Assembly: GCA_946122785.1 (NCBI GenBank)
Contig: CAMGYJ010000006.1
Coordinates: 44,784,066 to 44,848,065 of the forward strand
Reading direction: 5' to 3'
Length of the DNA stretch: 64,000 bases
Origin: Linum tenue
Lineage: Eukaryota; Streptophyta; Magnoliopsida; Malpighiales; Linaceae
Positions 32,840-44,865 of the stretch are shown in pieces. Under the pieces are notes generated by a model. It was not told where the DNA came from and made no database searches. It saw only the letters and a program-made list of their open reading frames with translations. Position 1 is the first letter of the stretch. Every line of letters starts with the position of its first letter. The translations under genes and the position numbers were made by a program.

Positions 32840-35361
32840 AATTCCCCAACACTTAGGTGTTTGCTTGTCCCCAAGCAAACCTACTCAAACCTAATGCAAT
32901 ATGATAGACAAATCAATGGGGAATGCACTCTAGTTCTTCATTGCATAAAGAAGAGTAGACCGAGATGAATGAACGTTACTATCTTCCTACTGTGCAAGCA
33001 CAATCTCTCGGGGTAGGACCATACATATTACCTTAGGTCGAACATTCAAAGTATGCTCCGGGGGATTCTCAGACAACAAACACGAACTAGAACTCTTGAA
33101 GGTGCTATTTATTCTCTCTTTAGAATTAGGAGTTGTCATTTATTAGTCTCATTTTTCTGACATTGATGCGCATTGCACCAATCTTTTGAAATTATTTTAC
33201 AAATGAGCATCTCTCCCTCGTGACCAAGAGCAGATGAATCGTAGCCTTCCCTTTCATGGTCACATGTGGGGAAGTTGATGGGCAGATTCGTCTTAGCCCG
33301 AGCACCACTTCCCAGCCTGCACTCCACATTGGGTTGCCACACATGTCGAGTACAAACGAAAGCTATGAGGTCTCATGAATCGCTAAATGGTACTTTGGAC
33401 CTTGACATATGATTCCGTGAGGAGGAAAGATACTTGGGGGATGGGAAGTAGTGAAAGATGGTCGGGATGCTGTAAAGCTATCCGATCCCCAAGCATATCC
33501 TCAAAGGGCACTCCGAATCCGTGAGGATTGGTTGCCTCCCACGTGAGCCTCATTTTCAAAAGATGTTTCACTCTTTTCATTCTTTCTTTTCTAATACGCA
33601 CCAACTTGTAAAGCTTTGAGTTCACTAGACATAAAAGAGAATACTACACACATGTTCTTCCTAAAATAGCACATATTATTGACTCATAAAAGAGGAAGAA
33701 GATAGTAAAATTACCCACACACCGGTACTCTAATCATGCAAGTATCACCTAGCGAGCACAATACATAAATTATCTAACAAATCAAAGCATATTGAGTAGG
33801 GATTTGCAATGAACAAGGTTCCAAAACACTATCATTGGACTATTGATCACCACAACACAAACACAATCGCTAGCACACACTCCCACAGTATTCATCAACG
33901 TCTTACATCATAAACAACGGAGGATTCTTGCAATATATGGTTCAACTAATCATGATATTCATTCAAACATTCATACACCCCCCCCCCCCCCCCCGAACAC
34001 ACACACACTTGAGCAACACATAGTCCTCAATGTGGGAGTTTCATAAGAGAAGATCGTGAGGGTTACCATAGGTTTTGGTTGTGGGTTGGTGAAGGTAGGC
34101 AAGCATAGGTCTTTGTCTTCCAGGTGGTTTTCACAATGATAAATCGAATAAGATAGAGGGGAAGACAATTAAGAGTTATAGGTACGATAGATATATAATA
34201 AAAATACTAATGCTACTAGTGCTAGAATATTTAAAGAACGAAGAGTAAACAAAAAATTAAACATTGTTTTAAACATTGTCTTTGATTCATGGTTGGAGCA
34301 TATGGTAGTTGCACATTAGAGGCTCTTTCTTGTAAGGATGGTCCATCATAATTCGTAGTCACCTCCATTGGTTGATTTGTTGTGCTTGATGAGGTTGCTC
34401 CTCGCTTTGAGGTTATGGTTCTTCTTTGGGAATTTGTGGTTCTTCACATCATGTTTCTTTGTTGTTAAGAACTAAGAGGACTAACAGTCTCACTCTCGGT
34501 TGGATCACCATTAGAAGAGAAAAATCACAAAACATGTTCAAATAAACCATTAGGCAACTCACTTGATCAATTAAACAACAAAATGCATCATTAGGTTCAC
34601 TCTAAACACCCCCACACTTAAATGTTATAATGTAGAAACTAGAGGTGCATAGGTAGAAATGCATGTTGAAATGACTAGGGTCGAAGTCTAGATGCGTGAA
34701 CACAAGGGAGACATGGCTTTCTAGAGGTTTCGAAACCCCGATCGAAGGCTAGAACCAACTCATTTGACAACCAAAGCTTGAACTCTTGTCTCTAGAAGCA
34801 TAAAAAAGTACGAAATCAGAAGTGAGCCAAAATTTTAGACTCAAGGAACATGCATCATTTATTCAATCCTAAGTCATAAACACGCTCCTAAAGGTATATC
34901 TTAATCAAACAAGTTTAATTGGAAAACGATAGATTAAGAAAACCAAGTTTTATGTGGTTTGGGAATTTCATCGAGCACTTGGTGGGTGATATTCAAACTC
35001 CACAAATCCATAATGATAAAGCCTACCAAGGCCTCCACAAACAAATACACAATCATAAGCATACATTCTATGATCCTATTACACTAGCTAGCCATGCCAC
35101 ACCCTAGCCATAAGTAGCTTAATTGGTAGGCTAAGATAGCAAACATGCTCAACACAACAAGAATTCCAACCATTCCTTAAGCAACTAGATAGTCTCCAAC
35201 AATAATGCATAATAATGCTTAACATTGAAGGGATTCATTCACTAACTAAAACTATAGAAACTATCTAAAGCAAGATTAACCAAGCATGTTTTATTTTGAA
35301 AAAGGTAAGAAAATGCAAACCGGTTGTTGGGGTACCTCCCAACTAGTGCGTCTTTTAAGTC
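32840..35361 (-). other. 3' noncoding block of L2
   Basis: The minus strand begins after the accessory ORF and ends at the PPT-like cacctaagtgttggggaatt (32859-32840). A run of 17 C at 33978-33994 (G on the element strand) follows tgtgtgtgtgttc, matching the internal PPT-like element of the Athila-type copy. I did not find the covarying hairpin here. Confidence 0.6.
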
Positions 35362-36235
35362 TTATCGCCGGAAGATTATCTTCAAGTATTCGGTCCAAAT
35401 TAGAACCTCCTTGAAGTTGAGGTTCTCGTCGGTGAGGTGGCGTCTCAAGTCCCGAGCATTGGACGAGTCCATGTTTGAGGGCTCATGAACTTGAATTGGC
35501 GTGGGGCTCCACCCACGAGACCTCGCCTTCTTTCCTTTGTCATTTTTCTCTTTGCCCCACGTCATGTAGTGCATATTTAATTGACTTTTATCGCATCCAC
35601 CAAGAGGGATTGCCGATGCTTTAGCCTTGGCTTGGCAAAGAGCTACAAATGGGTCCTTCTCCAAAGTGCATCGAGGTTGGGTGGAAAGCTTTGATATCAC
35701 TTGTAACTTGTTGAAGCTTCATCCACAACGATATCATCCTCATCATGGGCACCATTTGCTTCTTCAACCTCCCTTCTCTTTTCTTCAATTCGTTCCACCA
35801 CTTGAGAACGTTCAAGATCTTCCTCTTCTTTGATGCTCACTTCCTCTTCCGCAACCTTCCTTCTCGTCTCTTCAACGTCCTTTCTTTTTTCTTCAATTGG
35901 TAGCAGATGATTTTGAATAAGTCGTGCACATGCTTGCTCGACAATCTCTCCTAGTATCTTCGTTTTTGGAGGAAATCCTCCATTGACCATAGGAAATATG
36001 AGTCGCTAGGAGTGGTGGCTAAGGATTCTACCATGGAGCTCGCTCCTTGGCTCCGGTGGTGGAAGGAAATCTTCTTGGAATGAGGAAGCCTCTTCATATC
36101 TCCATTGGAAGGGGGTTAGTAAAAGAATCTGAACCCTTGACTTCCACCATCTTGATTGTTCCATGAAGCTTAGGGATAACCATCTTCGGGTATTGATGAA
36201 TACTCCGACACTTTGGTGAAGTCATAGGGATCCAT
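35362..36235 (-). pseudogene. Accessory ORF of L2
   Basis: It starts at the ATG at 36235-36233 (MDPYDF...). The N-terminal half is frameshifted. The C-terminal part, readable from about 35700, has KDPF..LCQAKAKASAIPLGG, then MTWGKE and ARDLRRHLTDENLNFKEVL. The same C-terminal pattern IPLGGCD ... WG.E ... R.RSR.W ... EPS ... ARDLR.HL..ENLNFKEVL.WTE ends the L3 ORF. The middle holds the acidic tail shared with L0 and L1. Unknown function. Confidence 0.65.
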
Positions 36236-36453
36236 GATTCAAAAGCTTCTACACAAACAAAAAACTCTAAAAGGAAAATCAAACACACACAAACCACCAT
36301 TCGGGGAGAAGAATGGGTGAAAAACTAAGCACAAAAAAAAAAACAATCACGAAAATAACAAATACAAAAACAAGAACGCAAAATAAAACAAACAATCAAA
36401 ACAAGATAAAGACTAACTAACAACTTAATGGTTTTCTACTACTTACCAAGGTT

Positions 36454-36470
36454 ACCCGACAATGGCGCCA
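36454..36470 (-). promoter_or_regulatory. PBS of L2, Asp-tRNA type
   Basis: The minus strand reads tggcgccattgtcgggt, starting seven bases after the LTR end. Diverged from the Athila consensus at a few positions. Confidence 0.8.
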
Positions 36471-36477
36471 AAAAGCT

Positions 36478-38032
36478 TGATCGGTTCAATCCGTGCAGAT
36501 TATTTTCAATGGTTAGCATGTGTCCACAACTACCCCATCCTAAGCCAAGTTTAACCTAAGACAGCATTATCGTATAGTGGTGATCAAGGTCGTATTTTAC
36601 TATGGTCCTGGTACCCTAGCCAACTTCTCACCTAGTTGCTAATTTGTCAATCGGTTTTGGAGGTTTGAGTGGAGGACTTGAGGAGATAACTAGACTAGAA
36701 ATTGAGCAAATCTAAATGTAGGTACTTCAGGGAACTAATCCTCCCATAGCTTAGGGTTACTATGCATGCACAAATACTTAGGTTTATCGAATGTGGTGGG
36801 TGAGCTCTTTTCCGTGGGCTTTCGTGGTTATCAACACGCCTCCTAGTACGCCTCCCCTAAACACATATATAGTCACCTCGATCTAGGCTATCGTATCTGG
36901 GGCATTAAGATCATGGTTCATTTCAATGGACACTATCCACCGTCCACACTGAGTTTTCATCTCGGATTCTATCTAGGAAGGCTACCCTACGACAGAGGTT
37001 CGGTCGCCTCGACCACCATAGGTCCCTATTCATACATTTATCTCGATTATCTTGATAGCGCATACTGGTCTAACCATAGAACTCCATACCCATCATAGAA
37101 GCATAAAGTAGGCTAATGGAGAAGATTAGGGCGACTTACCCAAACACAATCGAGGAGAGAATAGCAATAGAATCAACTAGATAAATACATTCATTCATTC
37201 AAACCCTAAAATATTCATACATAATAAACCCTAAGACTAGGGCTTGTGGTTTAGAACCCCTAGTACCTTAGAGGACTACTCCATAAAAAAGGGAAGAAGA
37301 AACAAAGAAGAAATTGAAGAAGACTTGGGTCGAGGAAGATGCTCCCTCTCTTCAAGCTCCTTCTACTTCTTCTACTTCCTTAAGCTTTTCTCTCTTCTCT
37401 CCCTCCAAACCAGAAATTTCTCTCAAAATCAGCTCATCTAAAAGGGGGCAAAGGGTCTTCTATTTATAGGCAATTTGGGGATGGAGAAGTTCGCGGCCAG
37501 AAGCATAGAGATCGCGGTCGTGACCTTCAGAAGTGAGGCTGCGATCTTCAAACGTCGTCGTCATGGCCTTCGCAAATGAGGAGATCGCGGGTAGACTTCG
37601 CGGTCGTGATCCACGAGTCGCGGCCGCGATCTTCCTTGCGGTCAAATAATGTTGTGGCGGTGATTCGACTGGGGAAACTCTATGTTTCTCCCTGGCTTCT
37701 ACCTCGCGAAGTTCGCGCCTTGAGCCCTCCAATTCGCTGTCACTATCTTGGGCTTTCAGGCCGCGATCTTCAGCTTGAGTTCGTGATCTATGTCTCGACC
37801 ATGATCTTCATCTTCCAAGCCACGATCTTCTGCTTCCTGCCCCCTTGCTACACTTGTGACCTTGTTTTGTACCTAATTCGCATATATGGTCTAATACACC
37901 CTAAAATCACATCGAATTCACATAGGAACGAAATAGGGATGCAATCGACGATGTTCAAGCAATTATGCACATTAATTGGCACGAAATAAACCTTGATATG
38001 AGGGTTAAATAACACTAATTTAAGTGTTATCA
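36478..38032 (-). mobile_element. 5' LTR of L2, 1555 bp
   Basis: Minus-strand ends are TGATAACACTT and AACCGATCA. A palindrome-rich block lies at 37485-37640. An unoccupied version of the MITE site of 1746-2024 lies at about 37841-37858. The element sits beside another Athila-like LTR fragment at 38033. Confidence 0.85.
37582..37632. repeat. Nested palindrome unit in the L2 LTR
   Basis: The outer arms agatcgcgg (37582-37590) and ccgcgatct (37624-37632) are perfectly complementary. The centre tcgcggtcgtga (37598-37609) is an imperfect palindrome with one wobble pair. Confidence 0.7.
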
Positions 38033-38757
38033 GAACTCAAGAATATCAAGATAGACTACTCATACAATCATTCAATCAAGCTAAATTGGCTTGTGTGCAT
38101 CAAAACCTAAGTGAAGGAGAAATATTTCAAATAGAAGAGAGAGAATACATGAAAAAACTTCAAATCTTCAATCTTCATGTATAGGCTTAGATATTCTAGC
38201 TCCAAAAGTGATGGAAACCTCCAATTTTTCTCCAAAATCACTCTTAGATTGATATGCCTCTCTTTGTAAAGGCCATTGGGTGTTTCTAACCAAAACCCCA
38301 TCTCTCACCTTCACAATTTGCAAAACAACCTTTTATACCGAGCGTAGAGCACAAATCATGGTCATGAGGGTCGTGGCTCAGGTTGTTACCTAACCAAAAC
38401 ATTCCTGTTTCATTTATCGTTAGGAGACAGGTCATGGTTTGTGTGCAAAGTCACGACCTTGGCCATAACTTTTGAAGTCGAGGGCGTGACTTGTGTTTTC
38501 CTCCTGTTTCTTTTTAACTCATTGCCATTGGCAGTGACATTGGACAGCCTTGCCGTGACATAAGATTTCCGATTACCTTTTGCCATGTTCTTCTCTCCAA
38601 ACATTCTGATACACGTCCTTAGGCCCCATACTTGTACTAGAACCTGAAATATGACAAAAAAAGAAAAATCTTGCGTAAAATAGGTCAGGAACGAGTTTTT
38701 AACAAGTCAAACGATTGATAAATTAGCATATAAACCTGTATAATTTTGTTGGTATCA
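38033..38757 (-). mobile_element. Athila-like LTR fragment
   Basis: It contains the shared ctagaacctgaaatatgac segment (minus strand near the LTR start) and ends ggtatca at 38757. A different set of short gtcacgacc / ggtcatgg repeats lies at 38350-38560. L2 adjoins at 38032, so L2 may have inserted here. Confidence 0.55.
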
Positions 38758-39254
38758 AAACCCATAGCTAATTCTAGCCAATTAGTGGGTATATTCAAAC
38801 CATTTTGATCAGAGCATCCTTTTGAAGGAATCTCTTACCACGAATCGCTTGTGGGGTCAAATTCATTGCTAGGAAAAAGATATGCTTCCTATTTTTAATA
38901 AAGACTTACGACCGTGGACGACTAGTGATTGGGCTTCATACTTCTTGGTTAAATCCTCGTCATCATGGATCCGAATTTCACCAGCAAAACCACCTCTCTC
39001 TTTTGGTGTTAAGCCTGAACGCATATCAAATACAGATTTTGTCGTTGCCGACATTCCGGAGCTCAACCGCATTGCTCATGACTTAGGCCTCTTGTCGATA
39101 ACACCTTCAGTCCGACAGTGATTTTGCTTTCTTAGGCAAGACACTGCGGAGTAGACATAATTGCAGGCGCTTATGCAGGGAAAAGTTATTTTTCATTGAT
39201 TACGACAATTGTTTGTGGAAAATATCTTAATCAATGACGTTGATTATGAAAATT
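38758..39254. other. Possible low-copy island left of the LINE
   Basis: No repeat counterpart was found in the window. Together with 58769-59690 it forms the pre-insertion sequence of the LINE. It includes the small minus-strand frame at 38869-39072. Confidence 0.4.
38869..39072 (-). pseudogene. Unrecognised short frame
   Basis: 67 codons with balanced composition, including FDMRSGLTPKERGGFAGEIRI-like residues and a basic C-terminus. The frame stays open upstream only briefly. It could be a host exon fragment or chance; there is no homologue elsewhere in the window. Confidence 0.25.
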
Positions 39255-39358
39255 AATCACTAATATACTCATTTGAAAAATAAATATAGAGGAGAGCTCC
39301 GTTTTTCTCGGGACTAGAAAAATCTTTCAGCGACGAAACCTTAGGGTTTTAATTTACG

Positions 39359-39665
39359 ATGGCGGCGGGAGGGTCGCCGGTTATGTCGGGGGTGAGTGAA
39401 AAACTTCCAAATGGATGGAGTGGAGCCCGAAACCCATTGGAGGGCTCTTCTACCCTGGACAGAAAGAGCACACGGGAGATCATTCAACCTAAGAAGAAGG
39501 CTCCTGCTCTTGATTTTTACGTTGACGTAGACAATGTTGACATTGTGGACGTGATGGCGGGGGAGATGGAAATTGAAAAAGCTAGTTCGATGCAACCTCT
39601 GCATGGCAAGGAGGACAGGGTCGTTGATTTAGGGAGATCCTTCAACAAGACAATTAGTATGGTGT
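39359..39665 (+). pseudogene. LINE ORF1, 5' part
   Basis: It starts at the ATG at 39359 (MAAGGSPVMSGVSEKLPNGW) and is open for 102 codons until the Athila-like insertion at 39666. Such a variable N-terminal region is usual in plant L1 ORF1. The remainder lies at 53713-54964. Confidence 0.75.
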
Positions 39666-40319
39666 TGACACGCTAAAACATAACACCAAACTACGACCAA
39701 GTGTAATCGCAGTCCGGAAATGCATAATAGTGGCAAGTTCTATTTATCAACCCGGGGTCTAGATCTACTGCCTACTCTGTGATTACCTATTATCTAGCAG
39801 ACAAAGTTGAGTGAATGTGATTTTAAGCTAAAGTAGTAAGAAAGTAGGAAATGGTCTGAAGTTCTTAAGCAGGGGAAGAGTCACTCGGGAATGAGTCCCC
39901 CTAGCTCCTTAGTTAGGTCAAAGTCGTAATAACCTTTGGTTGGTTTACTGTTGATTAAACTGCGGAAGATCCGACAGTAGCTTGGAATCGTTTAAGCTGA
40001 CCAAGAGCTGACCAAGCCCTCTCATGTAGACTACCCGACAGACGACTAGTCTTCACCGGGATAGAACGTTGAGGCAATTAAAACAGAACTCCACTAATGG
40101 AATTGGATTCCAGTGCAAAGCAGTGAATCGACTAACTCTCGTATAATCGATTCAATACTACGAATTGAAGAAGCCCTAACAACCTAATCAGATCCTATCT
40201 ATCTCAGGTTGCAGTAGAAATCAATAATAGATGATCAGGCTTCAATTGACTCAATCAAAACACTTCAATTGATTATAATCAAGCAGTATCACAATCCAAA
40301 CGTCATTACAATCAATATC

Positions 40320-41763
40320 TGACACGCTAAAACACAACACCAAACTGCAACCAAGTGTAATCGCAGTCCGGAAATGCACTAAAGTGGCAAGCTCTATTTG
40401 TCAACCCGGGGTCTAGATCTACTGCCTACTCCGTGATTATCTATTATCTAGCAAACTAAGTCGAGTATTTGTGATTTTAACTAAAAGCTGTAAGAAAACA
40501 GGAAATGGTTCAAAGTTCTTTAGCAAGGGAAGAGTCACTCGGGAATGAGTTCCCCTAGCTCCTTAGTTTCGTCGAGGTTGTAATTACCCTGGGTTGATTA
40601 ACTGTTGATTAAACTGCGGAAGATCCGACAGTAGCTTGGAATCTCTTAAGTTGACCAAGCCCTCTCAGGCAGGCTAACCGGCAGGCGACTAACCTTCACC
40701 GGGATAGACTGCTGAGGCAATAAGCACAGAACTCCACTACTGGAATTGGTTCCAGTACAAAGCAGTAAATCGATTAACTCTCGTATAACCAATCTACCAC
40801 TACCGATTGATGAAGCTCTAACAACCTAATCAGATTCTATCTCTCTCAGGTTGCAGCAGAAATCAAGAAAAGATGATCAGACTTCAATTGACTCAATGAA
40901 TCATGCATCAATCGGTTATAACCAATCAGTATAACAATCCCAAGTCATTACAATCAAGATCCCTAACACATGGAACTAGGGTTCTTGATACCCAAGTGAG
41001 AGAAGGTTCTACTCCATAGAGAGAGAGAGGAAAACAGAAATCAGAGTAGTCATACTCATAAAGATGAGGATATTCTACTCTAGGATGTTGATCTTCACTC
41101 CTGGGGACGCAATCTGGGCTTCAATGGTGAGAAATCCACTCCAAATAGCTCCTAGGGTTTGTTCTTCGCACTTTCTCTCTCTAAAGCTCTGTTTTTTGCT
41201 CAAAATCTCGATTCCCTCTCTTTTGGCTCGAATCTGCCTCAAAAACCCGATTCTGGGCGAAATACGGTCGTATTTCCTTCATGCCCGTATTTCGCCCAAA
41301 ATGCGCGTTTTGGTTAAGTTTCATCGCATCCAAGGCTCCTATCGGCAGTGAAAATACGGGCATGGGAGGGGGAAATATGGTCGTATTGCTCCTGCCCGTA
41401 TTTCTTCCTCCGCTCCTGTTTAATGCTTTGTTTCTCCCTCAACCGGACTCCGAATCAGTCGCCGTTTGATCCTAGACGCTCGTAATCTCGTCCTCTTTCT
41501 TTTCATGACAAGATCCATGATTATTTGTCCATAATATGAGGTAGAAATTCATTCTTCCTCAGGTCATTCTCGAGTTTCTTCTCCCGTATTGCCAAATGAT
41601 CTCCGATTGACTTAAAACTTGCGCCTATGCATCCCTTTATTTGCTAGGACCTGAAATATGACAAAATAACACAACCTAGTGTCAAATAGGCCAAGAAACC
41701 ACAAATTTGAGCCAAAACAGTTAAGAAACAAGGGTGCAAACATGTGCAAATACGACGCTATCA
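40320..41763 (-). mobile_element. 3' LTR of L3
   Basis: 1444 bp, aligned end to end with 44866-46313. It includes two nested palindrome units at 41255-41297 and 41352-41403. Confidence 0.92.
41255..41403. repeat. Two nested palindrome units in the L3 LTR
   Basis: Unit 1: arms gggcgaaatacgg (41255-41267) and ccgtatttcgccc (41285-41297), perfectly complementary, with aaatacg/cgtattt overlapping at the centre. Unit 2: arms aaatacgggca (41352-41362) and tgcccgtattt (41393-41403), with a decayed central palindrome. Compared with the Athila units, the arms have T for C on one side and A for G on the other, so complementarity is kept. Confidence 0.85.
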
Positions 41764-43158
41764 AATTCCCCTACACTTAACCGTTTACTTGTCCCTAAGC
41801 AAACCAAGTCAGATACAAGGTAACCTCAACACATCTTCATCATGCAACCTTTGGGGACATATCATATGGGCATAGAATACGTGAATCATACTGGCTTTTG
41901 ATCATTAACACATGGACAACTTCAACAGCAACCTAGACAACCACCATAGAGGACATTCGAGTGCAGCAAAATCGGGTAAAGGAAGAGGAATCCTTTCTGT
42001 TCACCAACCAACATAGACTTGACTCAAACACTTAACCAAGAAAGTCGTCGTATGCATCAAACTCAAGACATTAGAATCAAGACCGAGCCATCTAGGTCCT
42101 CACCGGGTTAAAAAGCATAAAAAACAAGGAAATGAATCGCTCACTCTCGACCAGTCGGGCCAGGACAATTTGATGCGAAAAATGCCCATGCTTATTCTCT
42201 CAAATACCTAACGTCTGTTCACCATGATGGCAGCCTCTAAAAGTCAGAGTTCACATAAGGGATGTCACCACTAACTAATCCCAGAGATCTTAGACACAAG
42301 TTCAGATGACTGGTCAGGGTCTTGGACATGGGGAAAAGGCCTTTTAGGTGGTGGAAGTATTCATAACACAAGGTTCCACAGTTCCAAACCCAACACATTC
42401 ACAACCAATCAACCCAGTTACTTCCTTTCTGCCATTCTGCATTACTCAAATTCTTTAGAGCGCAAGAGCGAAGGAGGTCACAATAATGTTAGTATTTCTA
42501 AGCCGGACTGCTAAGAAACACTACTTAATGAGCATGATTCAAATTTTTGGTAGTGGCTCTCTTTTGCTTTCATTCATTTTTTTTTCTTCTTTTTTTTCAT
42601 TTCTTGAGAGAACCACCACCTCTGCACATTTTTCAAACACATGCCCAACTTTTAAGCACTACCTCCAACCCTCACATTATTTTTAGCAAAAACCACTCTA
42701 TGGAACCTTCTAAGAGATGCAAAAGGGTGATTTTCATTGTAGACCGAAAGAAAGGAAAGTACACGGCTCAAAGGGGCTGACTAGGGGGTATGACACACCA
42801 GGACAATCAATTTGGTCGTGGGCTATTCCTATGCCTCCATCATCTTAGCTAATGACAAAGTGAATGCTACACATCATGGAAGAGGGATCTATCGCACAAG
42901 AAAGAAACAAGCAGACTCAAATCTCACATGGCTACCTATATGCTCTATCTATCATTCTGATTCCCTGAACTAGATGCATAAACGACTATCAAGAGCAAGT
43001 GATCAATCCAAGTCATAGTTGGTAAGAAAACAGTTGAAAAACTAAACCCCTACACAACTCTATTTCACGTCTCAGTCATCATTATAGGTTGTCTCTCGAA
43101 AGCCATTCGATTCACCAATCAAACCCACAGTGCCAATATGATCATGCAAACATCATTA
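41764..43158 (-). other. 3' noncoding block of L3
   Basis: Matches 12711-14156 of the Athila-type element on the opposite strand over most of its length, ending with the PPT (minus strand ttaagtgtaggggaatt at 41780-41764). It has no conserved ORF. Confidence 0.7.
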
Positions 43159-43206
43159 CTTGGAGCCCTCAAATCTCGAGATTTGGACAGTGGACTAGGC
43201 TCCAAG
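43159..43206 (-). promoter_or_regulatory. Covarying stem-loop, L3 copy
   Basis: The arms cttggagcc and ggctccaag are separated by 30 nt and include aaatctcgagattt. The stem is the same as copy 3 of the Athila-type element, and the loop has tagtccactg as in copies 1 and 2. It lies just downstream (on the element strand) of the internal PPT-like element. Confidence 0.85.
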
Positions 43207-43500
43207 CACACAAACTCATCTAGCAGTCAACAATAGATAAACACCCCCCCACACATAAGCACGACATTGCCCTTAATGGAGTAGAAGGAAAGATAAGGGG
43301 AAACGATGTTACCGGAAATACGAACTGTCGGGGGACTGGAAATCGGACCAGTCAGCGGGGCTAGAGTCATCAAAACACACTGGGTGATAGAAACCATAGT
43401 TCCAAGTGGACAAACCAAAAACAAACAAAAGGAAAACAAACCTTGGTGGGGTTGCCTCCCCACAAGCGCTTCTTTATCGTCGTGAGCCGGATGGTGCCTC

Positions 43501-44720
43501 CTAAGTTTCGGTCCACCCCAGAACCTCCTTGAAGTTGAGGTTCTCATTAATGAGGTGGAGTCTCAAGTCACGAGCATGTAATGTGATAAGTGATGAAGAT
43601 GGCTCATGTCTTCGAGGAAGATGAAGTCTCCACTCTCGAGACCTCTCCTTCGCGTCTGCTCTTGTCTCATTGCCCCAAACCAGATAAGATATATTCGATT
43701 GACCACCATCGCATCCACCAAGAGGGATCGATGTTGATGTGGTCTTGGTATGGCAAAGAGACACTGCAAATGGGTCCTTACCAAGCAGCTCCTCGAGGTT
43801 TGGTGGAGATATCACATGTAACTCATGGCCAGTGCATGCCTCTTCCACCTCAACTTCATCCTTAGCCTGGACACCACTTGCTTCTTCAACCCCCTTCCTT
43901 CATCAAAATGTGGTCTCTCCCCTTGGAAAAGATCAAGAACTTCCTCTTCTTTGCTTTCTTCCTCATCCTCCACAACTTCTTCCCTCACCCTTTCTCACTC
44001 TTCTCCTTCTAGCACAGATTGGAGAGCAAGTCGCCTTGTAATTTCTTCAATGAGATCATCTTGCATCTCCTCGCTCGGGCCCAGCATGTCAGAGTGGAAA
44101 TGGGAAATGTTGTGATATACCACCAGAGGATACACTTGATCATGATTATCATGGGAGCTTTCCGTGACAACTTTTGTATGCTCCTCAACATCCTCATGAT
44201 TGCTCTCTTCTTCCTCCTCCTCTACTTGTATGGCAGCATAAATGTTGTCTTGAGAAAACTGTGCACAAGCTTTCTCAATGACCTCTATGTGCTTCTTTAT
44301 GCTCCGAAGGGTATCCTCTGTTTCACGGGGAAAGGAGAAGTCAGTTTGGGCCATGGCCTGGATATGAGGATCCATCTCTGGAAAGGATCTCTCAGGTACT
44401 CGAGCAATCTGCTCCACGAGAAGCCTCAAGTGATAGTTTGGATCTGGTTGTGGAGTGTATCATGGCTCTGTCGGATGGCCCGTGAATGTTGTGGCTAAAT
44501 CAAGATCTGATGGCCCTTCTAGTTGTGGGAGGAATTCTTCTTGATAATGAGATTATTCTTGAAATACCCAAGGGTCTGATTGTTCTTCCTAGTAGGGGGG
44601 TTGATACTGAAACCCGACTCCATAGTCTTCTCCTCCTTGGGTGCTCCAGGAAGTCTCGGGGTAATACCACTCGTGTGGTGGTGGATACCCCCAATGGTTG
44701 GAGAAGCCTTGAGAATCCAT
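43501..44720 (-). pseudogene. Accessory ORF of L3, longest copy
   Basis: It runs from the ATG at 44720-44718 (MDSQGFSNHWGYPPP) to the stop at 43503-43501, about 406 codons with a few internal stops and frame changes. In order it shows an aromatic/Pro-rich N-terminus with repeated YQ/EEQ, a helical segment ending in IEKACAQFSQ, an acidic region (VEEEEEES...), a second helical region (MQDDLIEEITRRLALQSVL) and a conserved C-terminus with IPLGGCD and ENLNFKEVL.WTE. It occupies the place of gag-pol and the third ORF. There is no similarity to gag (no CCHC), protease or RT motifs. Confidence 0.7.
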
Positions 44721-44840
44721 GTATCAGATCTGCACCAATGAAAACAAAATACCCAAGTGAAAAGCAAGGGTGGTAAAGAGAGGATGCATAAAAGTAAATG
44801 GTAAAGAAACAGACTTTCACGTTTCTACAATAACCTAGAG

Positions 44841-44859
44841 TCCCCTGGCAATTGCGCCA
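44841..44859 (-). promoter_or_regulatory. PBS of L3, diverged Asp-tRNA type
   Basis: The minus strand reads tggcgcaattgccagggga, starting six bases after the 5' LTR. Confidence 0.8.
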
Positions 44860-44865
44860 AAAACT

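Larger units (their letters stand above)
32702..38032 (-). mobile_element. Non-autonomous Athila-like element L2
   Basis: On the minus strand it has 5' LTR (38032-36478), PBS (36470-36454), accessory ORF (36235-35362), long 3' noncoding block (35361-32840) and the first ~138 bp of a 3' LTR (32839-32702). The 3' LTR is truncated where Tat-like sequence begins. The full LTR is 1555 bp and unlike that of L1 or L3. No gag or pol. Confidence 0.8.

Noticed and set aside
32840..35361. Covarying hairpin in L2
   Set aside because: The expected place next to the C run at 33978-33994 was read on both strands and no matching arms were found.
37576..37989. 137-codon plus-strand frame
   Set aside because: It lies within the L2 LTR and follows its palindromes; an LTR shadow.
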